Notes: generated by a model from the letters alone, not told the origin. DNA of 36,946 nucleotides from Nocardia cerradoensis NBRC 101014 (GCF_000308535.1 NZ_BAFW01000231.1:1-36946), one strand, 5' to 3'; positions 8,130 through 15,957 are shown, counted from the first letter of the stretch. Program-made: numbers and translations.

Positions 8130-9137
8130 ATGACAACGGCAACGCAGCCTTGGGAGCCGAATTACACCGACCCGCACAGTGATTCCTACGTCCCGGAGGA
8201 ATCCGTGCCGGTCGGGCGGGGCCGGACGGAGGACGGGCGCGCTGTGCAACCCGACCTCGCGCAGACGCCGCCGCTCACGCTGGAGCAGACGCGCATCCAC
8301 ATCCCGGACTTCCATCGCTCGCCGCGCAAGCGCCCCGCGCAACTGCCCGACTCCCTCGACTTCTGGATGTTCGCGGGCGCGGCCGCCAACGTCGCGATGC
8401 AGTTCGCGCACCCCGCGGTGGCGGCCGGTGTCATGGAGAGCACCGTGGAATCCGGTGCGCTGATGGTGCATCCGTGGAAGCGACTGCGCACCACGGCCTC
8501 GTATCTGGCGGTGGCGATCCTCGGTACGCCCGAGGAGAAGAGGGAATTCCGCGAGGCGGTGAACGTCGCGCACCGGCAGGTGCGGTCCGAGCCCGGCTCG
8601 AAGGTGAAGTACAACGCCTTCGACCGGAACCTGCAGCTGTATGTCGCGGCGTGTATCTACATCGGGTTCGAGGACTCCCATCAGTTGATCAACGGCAAGA
8701 TGTCACCGGAGGAACTCGAGGCGTTCTATCAGGGGGCGGATACCTTCGGCACCACACTGCAGGTGCATCCCGACATGTGGCCGAAGACGCGCGCCGACTT
8801 CGACGAGTACTGGGTCGAGGCCTGCCGGCAGGTGATCGTCGACGACGCGTTCCGCGCGTATATCGGTGACCTGCTGCATCTCCGGATGATCCACTGGTAC
8901 CTGCGACTGCTCTTCGGCGGGCTGCTGCGCTTCCTCACCGCGGGGTTCCTGCCTCCGCATTTCCGCGAACAGATGGGCGTCGAGTGGAGCGCGGCCGATC
9001 AGCGCCGATTCGAGCATCTGTTCCTGTTCGTGGGATTCGTGAATCGGTTCATCCCCAAGTTCATCCGCTTCTCCGGGACGAAGATGATGATGCGGGACGT
9101 GCAGCGGCGGATCCGCAAGCAGAAGGTACTCGTCTGA
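8130..9137 (+). CDS. Oxygenase MpaB/Lcp-family protein (DUF2236)
   Basis: A 335-residue protein with the DUF2236 pattern: a QFAHPAVAAGVMES segment near residue 90, then FDRNLQLYVAACIYIGFEDS near 165, and SPEELEAFYQ...MWPKTRADFDEYW near 195-225. Members include the mycophenolate-pathway oxygenase MpaB and rubber oxygenase Lcp, which bind a b-type haem and cleave or oxidise hydrophobic substrates. The C-terminal third holds hydrophobic segments (RLLFGGLLRFLTAGFL) that may touch the membrane. ATG at 8130 has a GAGAGAGGA SD. An in-frame extension to 7863 was not adopted: it would translate the GC hairpin region and has no ribosome site. The substrate is unknown. Confidence 0.85.
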   Translation: MTTATQPWEPNYTDPHSDSYVPEESVPVGRGRTEDGRAVQPDLAQTPPLTLEQTRIHIPDFHRSPRKRPAQLPDSLDFWMFAGAAANVAMQFAHPAVAAGVMESTVESGALMVHPWKRLRTTASYLAVAILGTPEEKREFREAVNVAHRQVRSEPGSKVKYNAFDRNLQLYVAACIYIGFEDSHQLINGKMSPEELEAFYQGADTFGTTLQVHPDMWPKTRADFDEYWVEACRQVIVDDAFRAYIGDLLHLRMIHWYLRLLFGGLLRFLTAGFLPPHFREQMGVEWSAADQRRFEHLFLFVGFVNRFIPKFIRFSGTKMMMRDVQRRIRKQKVLV

Positions 9138-9255
9138 ATCCGTCTGTGCGGCACAGCGATTGCCGACCGTGACAGGTGCGGCGGTCACCAGCTGACGAAT
9201 CCCGCTGCCCCGGACGGGCTACTGCGCCCCGCCCCCTCGGGCTCTGCGGCGAAAA

Positions 9256-9310
9256 TCCGGGCTCGCCCCCTGCGGGCGGGAACTGGGGACCACGACGGAG
9301 CGAGCCCGGA
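9256..9310. repeat. 10-bp inverted repeat around a 35-base loop
   Basis: TCCGGGCTCG at 9256-9265 is the exact reverse complement of CGAGCCCGGA at 9301-9310. It lies 120 bases after the oxygenase stop in a 291-base space with no convincing gene, and could end that transcript or form an RNA structure. No T-run follows. Confidence 0.4.
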
Positions 9311-9370
9311 CAGACGGCTACCCAGCCGCGCCGGAGGTCTTTCGCCCAGGGTGAGTGTGTGATGGCGCAC

Positions 9371-9394
9371 TAATAGTTTGTACACTAACTATTA
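9371..9394. promoter_or_regulatory. AT-rich palindromic operator upstream of the OhrR-type regulator
   Basis: TAATAGTT and AACTATTA form perfect 8-bp arms around an 8-base centre (TGTACACT) that is itself partly symmetric. The site is 35 bases before the regulator ATG and is a striking AT-rich island in GC-rich DNA. MarR/OhrR proteins bind AT-rich symmetric sites over their own promoters, so autorepression through this site is likely. The pairing of site and protein is inferred from position. Confidence 0.7.
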
Positions 9395-9428
9395 ACGCGC
9401 TAATCTGGGTCGACACGAGGAGGTGGCC

Positions 9429-9905
9429 ATGACGACCGATGTCGAGGATCCGCTGCGGCTGGACCGGCAGGTGTGTTTCGCGCTGGCCGTCGCGAACCGA
9501 TCAGTGCTGACGGTGTATCGCCCACTGCTGGAGCCGCTGGGACTGACCCATCCGCAGTATCTGGTGATGCTGGCCCTGTGGGGTGAGGCGCCCATGTCGG
9601 TGAAGGCCATCGCCGAGGCGATCCAACTCGATTCCGCCACGCTGTCTCCGCTGCTCAAGCGGCTCGAGTCGGCGGGCCTCATCACCCGCCGCCGCGATCC
9701 GCGCGACGAACGCACGCTGCTGATCGATCTGACCGCGGCCGGGTGGGCGCTGCGCCGCCAGGCCGAGCAGATCCCGCCGGCGGTCGTGCGGCGGCTGGGC
9801 GTGAGCCTGGCCGATCTGGAGGAACTACGCGAGGTGCTGACCCGCGTCAACGAGGCGGCACGGCGAGCCACGCTCGTCGATACCCAGGGAGCTACCGATG
9901 AGTGA
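9429..9905 (+). CDS. MarR-family regulator, OhrR type (peroxide-sensing)
   Basis: A 158-residue winged-helix protein. The start resembles OhrR closely: LDRQVCFALAVANRS, with Cys16 at the place of the reactive peroxide-sensing cysteine, then YRPLLEPLGLTHPQYLVMLALW. The recognition helix region is LDSATLSPLLKRLESAGLI and the wing is RRRDPRDERTLLIDLT. In OhrR proteins, oxidation of this cysteine by organic hydroperoxides releases DNA. ATG at 9429 has a near-ideal GAGGAGG SD five bases upstream; the in-frame GTG at 9423 overlaps that SD and was rejected. The usual ohr peroxidase gene is not adjacent. The stop overlaps the DUF5313 gene by eight bases. Confidence 0.85.
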   Translation: MTTDVEDPLRLDRQVCFALAVANRSVLTVYRPLLEPLGLTHPQYLVMLALWGEAPMSVKAIAEAIQLDSATLSPLLKRLESAGLITRRRDPRDERTLLIDLTAAGWALRRQAEQIPPAVVRRLGVSLADLEELREVLTRVNEAARRATLVDTQGATDE

Positions 9906-10275
9906 GCAGAAGCCGAATCTGGTTCAGCGCGTGCGCTATATCTGCGGCGCCACGCTGCCGCCCTCGATGCGGCAGTGGGTGCTTCGCGATCTGACCGGGC
10001 CGGGCGCCGCCCGCCGCTACCTGCTGCGGTTCCTGGTGCCGATCATTCCCGTGCTGTGCCTGTTCCTGCTGGTCCCGGGCCCGCTGTGGATCGGACTGTC
10101 GATGGCGGCGCTGCTGTACGTGCCGTTGGTCTACTTCACCATCGCGCTGATGTACGTGTACCGGCGGCATCGCCTGCTCAAGCACGGTCTCGATCCCGAA
10201 CTGGCCGATGTCGCCGAACGGCAGCGTGCGGCGGCCGAACGCGAGCAGTACGAACTGCGGCACGGTCGCGGCTGA
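9898..10275 (+). CDS. DUF5313-family membrane protein
   Basis: A 125-residue protein. A conserved soluble start with MRQWVLRDLTGPGAARRYLLRF precedes two adjacent membrane helices (about 45-63 and 67-88), then a charged cytoplasmic tail rich in Arg and Glu (DVAERQRAAAEREQYELRHG). This is the pattern of DUF5313, a small family known only in mycolic-acid actinomycetes and of unknown function. The ATG lies within the last codons of the MarR gene, so translation is coupled and the membrane protein is probably controlled by that peroxide-type regulator. Confidence 0.85.
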   Translation: MSEQKPNLVQRVRYICGATLPPSMRQWVLRDLTGPGAARRYLLRFLVPIIPVLCLFLLVPGPLWIGLSMAALLYVPLVYFTIALMYVYRRHRLLKHGLDPELADVAERQRAAAEREQYELRHGRG

Positions 10276-10398
10276 CGGCCGCGCGGTCGCGGAATGTGTG
10301 CCCGCCGAACCGATTCCGCGCCCCGAACGGAATGACCGGTCCGGCTCGTCGCGCCCGCGGTCGGTTATCGGGGGTGTACTGTAAGTCCTGTCGGTAAT

Positions 10399-10416
10399 CG
10401 CACAGTGCGCTGTGCG
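10399..10416. other. Small perfect hairpin between DUF5313 gene and small ORF
   Basis: CGCACAG and CTGTGCG pair around a TGCG loop, 124 bases after the DUF5313 stop and 69 before a small ORF. It could be a terminator stem without a T-run, or an operator. Nothing else in 10276-10484 is convincing. Confidence 0.3.
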
Positions 10417-10484
10417 CGCGAGCGGTGCGGCCGATTCGCTGGCCGGACGGGCCGTCGATGGTGAGAATCTGAAGGACATCCGAT

Positions 10485-10640
10485 ATGAGTGAGCAGCCGA
10501 ATCTGTTCAGCCACAGTCCGGTACCCATCGAGACGCCGGCGCCCGCCGGCGGGGTGGCGCATCGTCCGCTGTTTCGCAGTGCGAGTTCCTCGGCCGGACC
10601 CGAGGGCGGGGAGGCGCCCGCCGACGACGTAGCCCGGTGA
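10485..10640 (+). CDS. Small hypothetical protein (51 residues)
   Basis: ATG at 10485 has a GAAGGA SD eight bases upstream. The product starts MSEQPNLFSHSP and is rich in Pro, Ala, Ser and Gly, with no membrane helix or known motif. Its first residues resemble the start of the DUF5313 protein just upstream (MSEQKPNLVQ), which may be chance or may reflect a duplicated start region. The function is unknown. The SD and start make it more credible than most short frames here, but nothing confirms that it is expressed. Confidence 0.45.
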   Translation: MSEQPNLFSHSPVPIETPAPAGGVAHRPLFRSASSSAGPEGGEAPADDVAR

Positions 10641-10765
10641 TCCACGCGGCGCCCGTCGCCGATCGGTCCGAGGACCTCGGACACGATCCGGCAACGGGCG
10701 CACCCGTGCGAACCAGGCGCGACCTGGGCGAACGGGTGGTGACACGCGGTGGCGGACGGAATTGA
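10637..10765 (+). CDS. Possible coupled small ORF (42 residues)
   Basis: A GTG overlaps the stop of the 51-residue ORF (GTGA) and opens a 42-residue charged, Arg/Asp-rich frame ending at TGA 10763-10765. There is no recognisable family, and its only support is the coupling geometry. It may be an artefact. Confidence 0.2.
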   Translation: MIHAAPVADRSEDLGHDPATGAPVRTRRDLGERVVTRGGGRN

Positions 10766-10828
10766 TACGAAAGCTATATCCGTCGCGACCGAACCGTTAG
10801 CAAATCCTCATCGAATTGCCTAATTTCG

Positions 10829-10850
10829 GCCTCTGATACCGATCAGAGGC
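10829..10850. terminator. Perfect 9-bp hairpin, terminator or operator
   Basis: GCCTCTGAT and ATCAGAGGC pair around a 4-base ACCG loop, about 60 bases after the last small ORF and 108 before the large membrane protein gene. It lacks a T-run, which is common for actinobacterial terminators. An operator for the downstream gene is an alternative. Confidence 0.45.
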
Positions 10851-10957
10851 TCGAGTGGTGCTTCCACGCTCCGGTAGTGTCGGTCCCGCAATCATTCGGC
10901 TAACGAATCGGCGGGGTAGTCACGCCCAGGCGTTACCTGCTGGGGACGGAGTCCGGC

Positions 10958-12406
10958 ATGAGTGCTGTGACTTTCGGTTCTCCGGATATCCGGGGGCACG
11001 TACAACGGTTGTCGGCCGGTATCACCGACACGCAATGGCTGCGAGTGGCCGCGGAAACCTCGGCCGCCTGCATCACCGCCGCGGTCGCCGGGCTGGCCAT
11101 GATGATGCCGATCAGCCAGTCCTGGCTCTCGCCGGGGTCGGCGCTGCAGGTGGACCTGCTGATCTTCAATATGCCGCTGGCGCTGACCGCCGGCGCGTTG
11201 ATCGCGGTGATCGCGGTCTCGGTGGCGGCGGCGATCGGCAACAGCCGCCTGGCCTGGTGCACCGTCTTCTGCGCGAGCGCGGCGATGCTGGTCAACCACA
11301 CCCTGCTCGTCCGATTGGAGACCCGGACGCTGTCGACGCTCAACTACGTCGACTCCATGCTCGCCGGCGTGATCCTGGGCTGTCTGGCCGCGGCGGTGTG
11401 GCATCGTCGCGCGCCGGCCGGGGGTTATCTGTTCGGCGCGCTGGCCTCGATTCTGTTCGCCGACCTCACCCAGGCGCCGGATTTCGCGTCCGCCGTCCCG
11501 GGGGAGGGCATCCTGCGTGGGGCGCCTCCGGTCTGGCTGATTCTCGTAGCACTCGGACTGATGCTGTTCACGGCCGTGCTGTTCCGGCAGGAGCGGCAAC
11601 CGGAACCGGACAACAGTGCGGTGGTGCCGCTGAAACCGGTGGTGTCGGCGGTCGTGATCGTCTCGGCGACCCTGGCCACGTCCGTGTGGATGGCCCGCGG
11701 CGGCGCGCTCGTGTCGATTCTGGTGGGAGGGGCGATACTGCTGCTGGCCACCATGGTGGCGGCGCTGCTGCTGCCTGAACGCGACGGCCTGCTGATCGTG
11801 GTCATGGTGGCCTTCGCCTCGGCGGGGTCGGCGCTGCTCACCGTCCCCCGGCCCTCCTGGTCGACCCTGCTGGTGGTCGCGGCCGCGGGCGCCGGGCTCT
11901 ATGCCGGATGGCGGATCCGCCTGCCGATGCCTGCCGTCGCGGGCTCGGTCGTGCTGGCGATCGCGGCCGCCGTGAGTGCCGCGCTGGTCGACGTGCCGAC
12001 CGCGGCGGTCACCGTGCCGAGCTGTATCGCACTCGCGGCGATGGCGGGTTACGCCCTGGGATGTGCGATCGGCCCGCGTGCGACCAGTGCGGTCGTCGGG
12101 ATCGTGATCCTCTTCGTGCCCTCGGCGGGGGTGGCGCTGCAGGGCCGTGACCTGGGCCGGCTCGAATATTCGCACACCTGGTTCCGCAGTGCCGAGGCGG
12201 CCGTCACCGCGGTGCCGGGGATCGTCGCCGCCGGGATCGGGATCGGCTGCGCCGCCATCGTGCTCCTGATCGGCCGGCTCCGGCCGGAGGATGCCCTCGG
12301 CCGGCGCCGGGCCGGTGGCGTGGTGGGCCCGAAGCCGAATCCGGCTCAGGCGCGGCGCAATTCGCTCACCACCTCGAAGTCGACGCCGTCGGCGTCGGCG
12401 AGGTAG
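10958..12406 (+). CDS. Large polytopic membrane protein of unknown function
   Basis: A 482-residue protein with about 13-14 hydrophobic helices, spread from residue 35 to residue 460 and separated by short loops. Ala, Val, Leu and Gly dominate. A soluble linker of about 15 residues near 210-222 (RQERQPEPDNSA) splits it into two halves. The C-terminal 40 residues are basic and Ser-rich. No transporter signature was recognised; a permease or a type VII-associated EccD-like shape is possible but unsupported. ATG at 10958 has a GGGACGGA SD. The last 61 bases lie antisense to the end of the convergent binding-protein gene, so both 3' ends share DNA. Confidence 0.75.
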   Translation: MSAVTFGSPDIRGHVQRLSAGITDTQWLRVAAETSAACITAAVAGLAMMMPISQSWLSPGSALQVDLLIFNMPLALTAGALIAVIAVSVAAAIGNSRLAWCTVFCASAAMLVNHTLLVRLETRTLSTLNYVDSMLAGVILGCLAAAVWHRRAPAGGYLFGALASILFADLTQAPDFASAVPGEGILRGAPPVWLILVALGLMLFTAVLFRQERQPEPDNSAVVPLKPVVSAVVIVSATLATSVWMARGGALVSILVGGAILLLATMVAALLLPERDGLLIVVMVAFASAGSALLTVPRPSWSTLLVVAAAGAGLYAGWRIRLPMPAVAGSVVLAIAAAVSAALVDVPTAAVTVPSCIALAAMAGYALGCAIGPRATSAVVGIVILFVPSAGVALQGRDLGRLEYSHTWFRSAEAAVTAVPGIVAAGIGIGCAAIVLLIGRLRPEDALGRRRAGGVVGPKPNPAQARRNSLTTSKSTPSASAR

Positions 12407-13428
12407 ACGGGCTGGGTGGTGTGGGCGCCGCGGACCTTCACCTCACCGCGCGGGCCGCCGTAGCGCACCCGGGCGGCATGGCGCTCGATAGCGCGCACAT
12501 CCAGGCTGCGCGCCGCCTCCGCCAGCGAGGCGAACAGCAGCAGACCCTCGTAGCAGGATTCGCCGATATTGTTCAGCGCCGGGGCGAAGGTGCCGTACCG
12601 GGCGGTGTAGCGGCTGCCGAATTCCATCGCCTCGGGCGATACCACGCTCTCGAAATAGCCTGAGGCGGTGAACAATCCGCGGGTGCTGTCCGGACCGCCC
12701 GCGTACAGGACGTCCTCGCCGATCATCATGCTGAGTCGCAGCCGGTCCTCGTCGAGGCCTGCGCGGGCGAAGGCGCGATTGAACGCCGCGCAGTCGGCAC
12801 CGACCATCAGCAGCAGCACCCCCTGCGCGGAGGAGCGTCGAATCAGGTCGAGGGCGGGCCCGAAGGCGCGGCCGCCGAGCGGGACGAATGTCTCGCCGAC
12901 GATGTCGATATCCCCGAATGCCGCCGCCTCGCGGGTGACGCGGGCGGTTTCCCGCGGCCACACGTAATCGTTGCCGACGATGCACCAGCGGCGGATGCCC
13001 TGCTCCGCGCGCAGCCACCGCAACGCCGGGAAGAGCTGATGATCGGGCGTCTCCCCGACCATGTACACGCCGTCGGAATTCTCGCCGCCCTCGTAGAACG
13101 TGGTGTAGACGTACGGCACCCGTCCGGCCGTGCGCGGCGTCAGCACCCGGCGGGCGTTGGACAGATGCCAGCCCACCACGCCGTCGACGGCGCCGGTGCC
13201 GATCATGCGATCGATGCGTTCGGCCAGCAGCGGCAGCGGCGCGCCCGCGTCGACGGTGTGCAATCGCACCGGCCGGTCCAGAATTCCGCCCGCGCGATTG
13301 ATGTCCTCCACCGCCAGCGCGGCGCACGCCTCACAGGACGGGCCGAACAGGCCCGCCGGTCCGCTACCGGGCACCACCAGCGCGATATCGACGGTGTCGC
13401 GCCCGCCGCGGGAGTTCGACACCCTCAC
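12346..13428 (-). CDS. AmiC/UrtA-type amide- or urea-binding protein without a signal peptide
   Basis: A 360-residue periplasmic-binding-fold protein of the branched-chain amino acid/amide type (Peripla_BP_5/6). The first strand VDIALVVPGSGPAGLFGPSCEACAALAVEDINRAGGI is typical of AmiC and UrtA. GTG at 13428 has a GGAGG SD. Upstream in-frame codons to 13626 were not adopted because they would cross the copper operator region. The product begins VRVSNSRGGRDTVDIA with no hydrophobic leader or lipobox, so it should stay in the cytoplasm. No ABC permease, ATPase or ANTAR regulator lies nearby. It may act as a cytoplasmic sensor like AmiC rather than as a transporter subunit; the ligand is unknown. 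Confidence 0.8.
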   Translation of the reverse strand: MRVSNSRGGRDTVDIALVVPGSGPAGLFGPSCEACAALAVEDINRAGGILDRPVRLHTVDAGAPLPLLAERIDRMIGTGAVDGVVGWHLSNARRVLTPRTAGRVPYVYTTFYEGGENSDGVYMVGETPDHQLFPALRWLRAEQGIRRWCIVGNDYVWPRETARVTREAAAFGDIDIVGETFVPLGGRAFGPALDLIRRSSAQGVLLLMVGADCAAFNRAFARAGLDEDRLRLSMMIGEDVLYAGGPDSTRGLFTASGYFESVVSPEAMEFGSRYTARYGTFAPALNNIGESCYEGLLLFASLAEAARSLDVRAIERHAARVRYGGPRGEVKVRGAHTTQPVYLADADGVDFEVVSELRRA

Positions 13429-13552
13429 CGGAACCTCCGCCGCCCGAAACGTTCTTCGCCGAATAGTCGCCCCCCGAGCCGACCATGTTAACCACAGCCC
13501 GTGCTCGTGGCGAGCCCCGACCTTTCGGGGCAGGTGAAGGTGCCTTGGTTGG

Positions 13553-13575
13553 CATATACCCCCTAAGGGTATATG
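13553..13575. promoter_or_regulatory. CsoR/RicR-type copper operator
   Basis: Perfect 9-bp arms CATATACCC and GGGTATATG flank the 5-base centre CCTAA. The TACCC-N5-GGGTA core matches the known layout of copper-responsive CsoR/RicR sites in mycobacteria and relatives. It sits 40 bases before the metal ATPase start, where it would overlap the promoter. Cu(I) binding releases such repressors. No csoR gene is in the window. A smaller stem, CCCCGA/TCGGGG at 13515-13530, lies on the side of the divergent binding-protein gene. Confidence 0.8.
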
Positions 13576-13615
13576 GTCGGGTAGTCGCTGACGCCGGTCG
13601 AGAGGAGTCGTGCAC

Positions 13616-15940
13616 ATGGAGGACAACGGTCACGGAACCGTGGTGCTGGATCTGAGTGGCCTGCACTGGGCGAGCCGCCAGCAGGTCGCCACCCGGGTCC
13701 TGCAAGCCCGTCCCGGTGTACTCGAGGCCACGGTCAATCCCGCCGCCCAGACCGCGACGGTCGGCTTCGACCCGGCCCGGACCTCGGTCCACGAATTGCG
13801 GCAATGGTTGCGCGACTGCGGCATCCACTGCTCCGGACTCTCGGTTCCCCGGCACGTCTGCGATCCGCTGGCCGAGCCGTCCGAGCCGGCCGGCGCGCAC
13901 CGGCACGAACCCGCGGCACCTGCGCACGATCATCACGGCACGCACGATCATCACGACATGTCGATGGCCGCGATGGCCGCCGATATGCGCAACCGATTCC
14001 TGGTCGCGCTGGTCTTCTCGGTGCTCGTCATGATGTGGTCGCCGATGGCGACGGATATGTTCGGCATCGATCTGCCGGTGCCGTTCGGGCTGCGCCAGGA
14101 CGTGTGGGCGTTGATCCTGAGCCTGCCGGTGATCGGCTATTCGTCGACGATCTTCTTCACCGGTGCATGGCAGGCGCTGCGGGCGCGGACCCTCGACATG
14201 ATGGTCCTGGTGGCGGTCGCCATCGGCGCGGGCTGGCTGTATTCACTGGCCATCACGCTCACGGGCGGCGGCGAGGTCTTCTACGAGGCGTCGACCATGC
14301 TCGCCACCTTCGTGCTGCTCGGTCACTGGTTCGAGATGCGTGCCCGCGGCGGGGCCACCGACGCCATCCGCACGCTGCTGGATCTGGCGCCGCCGCGCGC
14401 GGTGGTGTTGCGTGACGGCGAGGAGGTGGAGATTCCCACCGCCGAGGTCGCCGTCGGCGATCTGCTGCTGGTGCGGCCCGGTGCCAAGATCCCGGTGGAC
14501 GGCGTCGTGGAAGACGGCGACAGCGAGGTCGACGAGTCGATGGTGACCGGCGAGAGTCTGCCGGTGCACAAACAACCGGGTGCTCCGGTGATCGGCGCCA
14601 GCATCAACGTCGACGGCACGCTGCGAGTGCGTGCGGACAAGGTCGGCTCCGACACCGCGCTGGCCCAGATCGTGAATCTCGTTCAGCAGGCGCAGAATTC
14701 GAAGGCACCGGGCCAGAAGCTGGCCGACCGCGCCGCGTTCTGGCTGGTGCTGGTCGCGCTGATCGGCGGTGCGGCCACCCTGGCCGGATGGCTGCTCGCC
14801 GGTGCCACCTTCGCCACCGCCATGCTGTTCGCGATCACCGTCGTGGTGATCACCTGCCCCGACGCACTCGGCCTGGCAACGCCGACGGCGATCATGGTCG
14901 GCACCGGACTCGGCGCTCGCCGGGGCGTGCTGTTCAAGAACGCCCTCGCGCTGGAGACCGCGGCCCGCGTCGACGTCGTGGTGCTGGACAAGACCGGCAC
15001 CCTGACGAAGGGCGAACCGGCCGTCACCGAATTCGTGACCTCGGCGGCCGAGCCCTCACCCCGGTTGCTCGCGGCGGTGGCCGCCGTCGAGCGGGAGTCC
15101 GAACACCCACTGGCCCAGGCGATCGTCCGCTACGCCGAGGAAGGCGGCGTCGCGCCGGCGCGGGCCGAGAAGTTCGAGAACGTCCCCGGCCACGGCGCCG
15201 TCGCCACCGTCGACGGGCAGCGGGTCGTCGTCGGGAACCGGCGACTGCTGGATCGCGAGGGGATCGAACTCGGCGATCTGGCCGCCGCTCGGGCCCGGAT
15301 CGCGGACGGCGGGCAGACCGCGGTGCTGGTGGCGGTCGACGACAAGGCGGTCGCGGTCGTCGGTCTCGCCGACGCAGCCCGCGAGACCGCCGCCGCCGCC
15401 GTGCGGGAGATGCACGATCTGGGCGTGGAAGTCGTGATGCTCACCGGCGACAATCGCGCGACCGCCGACCGCATCGCGGCCGAATTGGGTATCGACACCG
15501 TCATCGCGGAGGTGCTGCCCGGTGACAAGGCCGACACCATCGCGCGATTACAGTCCGGCGGACGGAAAGTCGCGATGGTCGGCGACGGCGTGAACGACGC
15601 GCCCGCGCTCGCGCGGGCCGACCTCGGCATCGCCATCGGCGCCGGTACGGACGTGGCCATCGACACCGCCGATGTGGTTCTGATGCGATCGGACCCGCTC
15701 GACGTGCCCACCGCGTTGCGGATCGGGCGCGGCACCCTGCGCAAGATGCATCAGAACCTGGCGTGGGCGGTGGGATACAACGCGGTCGCGCTCCCGATCG
15801 CGGCGGGTGTGTTCGAACCGGCCTTCGGGTTCACCCTGCGTCCGGAGATCGCCGCCCTGACCATGTCGGGCTCCAGCATCATCGTCGCGCTGAACGCGGT
15901 GTCGCTCAAACGACTTCGCCTGCCGCAGCGGCAGGGGTGA
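13616..15940 (+). CDS. P1B-type heavy-metal (probably copper) transporting ATPase with a CPD motif
   Basis: A 774-residue P-type ATPase. Residues 1-67 have the shape of an HMA metal-binding domain, but the CxxC site is missing: GLHWASRQQ stands where GMxCxxC is expected. A His-rich stretch follows (AHDHHGTHDHHDMSMAAMA, about 103-121), then the membrane helices. Catalytic features are intact: TGES, D458 in DKTGTLT, the HP motif (SEHPLAQA), MLTGDN and GDGVNDAPAL. The membrane metal site is TCPDALGL, with C414-P415-D416 in place of CPC or CPH; YN and MSGSS are kept in the last helices. ATG at 13616 has a GAGGAG SD eight bases away. The copper-type operator upstream supports copper export. Confidence 0.9.
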   Translation: MEDNGHGTVVLDLSGLHWASRQQVATRVLQARPGVLEATVNPAAQTATVGFDPARTSVHELRQWLRDCGIHCSGLSVPRHVCDPLAEPSEPAGAHRHEPAAPAHDHHGTHDHHDMSMAAMAADMRNRFLVALVFSVLVMMWSPMATDMFGIDLPVPFGLRQDVWALILSLPVIGYSSTIFFTGAWQALRARTLDMMVLVAVAIGAGWLYSLAITLTGGGEVFYEASTMLATFVLLGHWFEMRARGGATDAIRTLLDLAPPRAVVLRDGEEVEIPTAEVAVGDLLLVRPGAKIPVDGVVEDGDSEVDESMVTGESLPVHKQPGAPVIGASINVDGTLRVRADKVGSDTALAQIVNLVQQAQNSKAPGQKLADRAAFWLVLVALIGGAATLAGWLLAGATFATAMLFAITVVVITCPDALGLATPTAIMVGTGLGARRGVLFKNALALETAARVDVVVLDKTGTLTKGEPAVTEFVTSAAEPSPRLLAAVAAVERESEHPLAQAIVRYAEEGGVAPARAEKFENVPGHGAVATVDGQRVVVGNRRLLDREGIELGDLAAARARIADGGQTAVLVAVDDKAVAVVGLADAARETAAAAVREMHDLGVEVVMLTGDNRATADRIAAELGIDTVIAEVLPGDKADTIARLQSGGRKVAMVGDGVNDAPALARADLGIAIGAGTDVAIDTADVVLMRSDPLDVPTALRIGRGTLRKMHQNLAWAVGYNAVALPIAAGVFEPAFGFTLRPEIAALTMSGSSIIVALNAVSLKRLRLPQRQG

Positions 15941-15957
15941 GAGCCGGCCGGCCGGTG

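Noticed and set aside
8682..8693. Second copy of CAGTTGATCAAC, matching most of the palindrome at 7843-7856
   Set aside because: It lies inside the oxygenase coding sequence, encodes HQLIN in frame and lacks the last two symmetric bases; chance is the simplest explanation.
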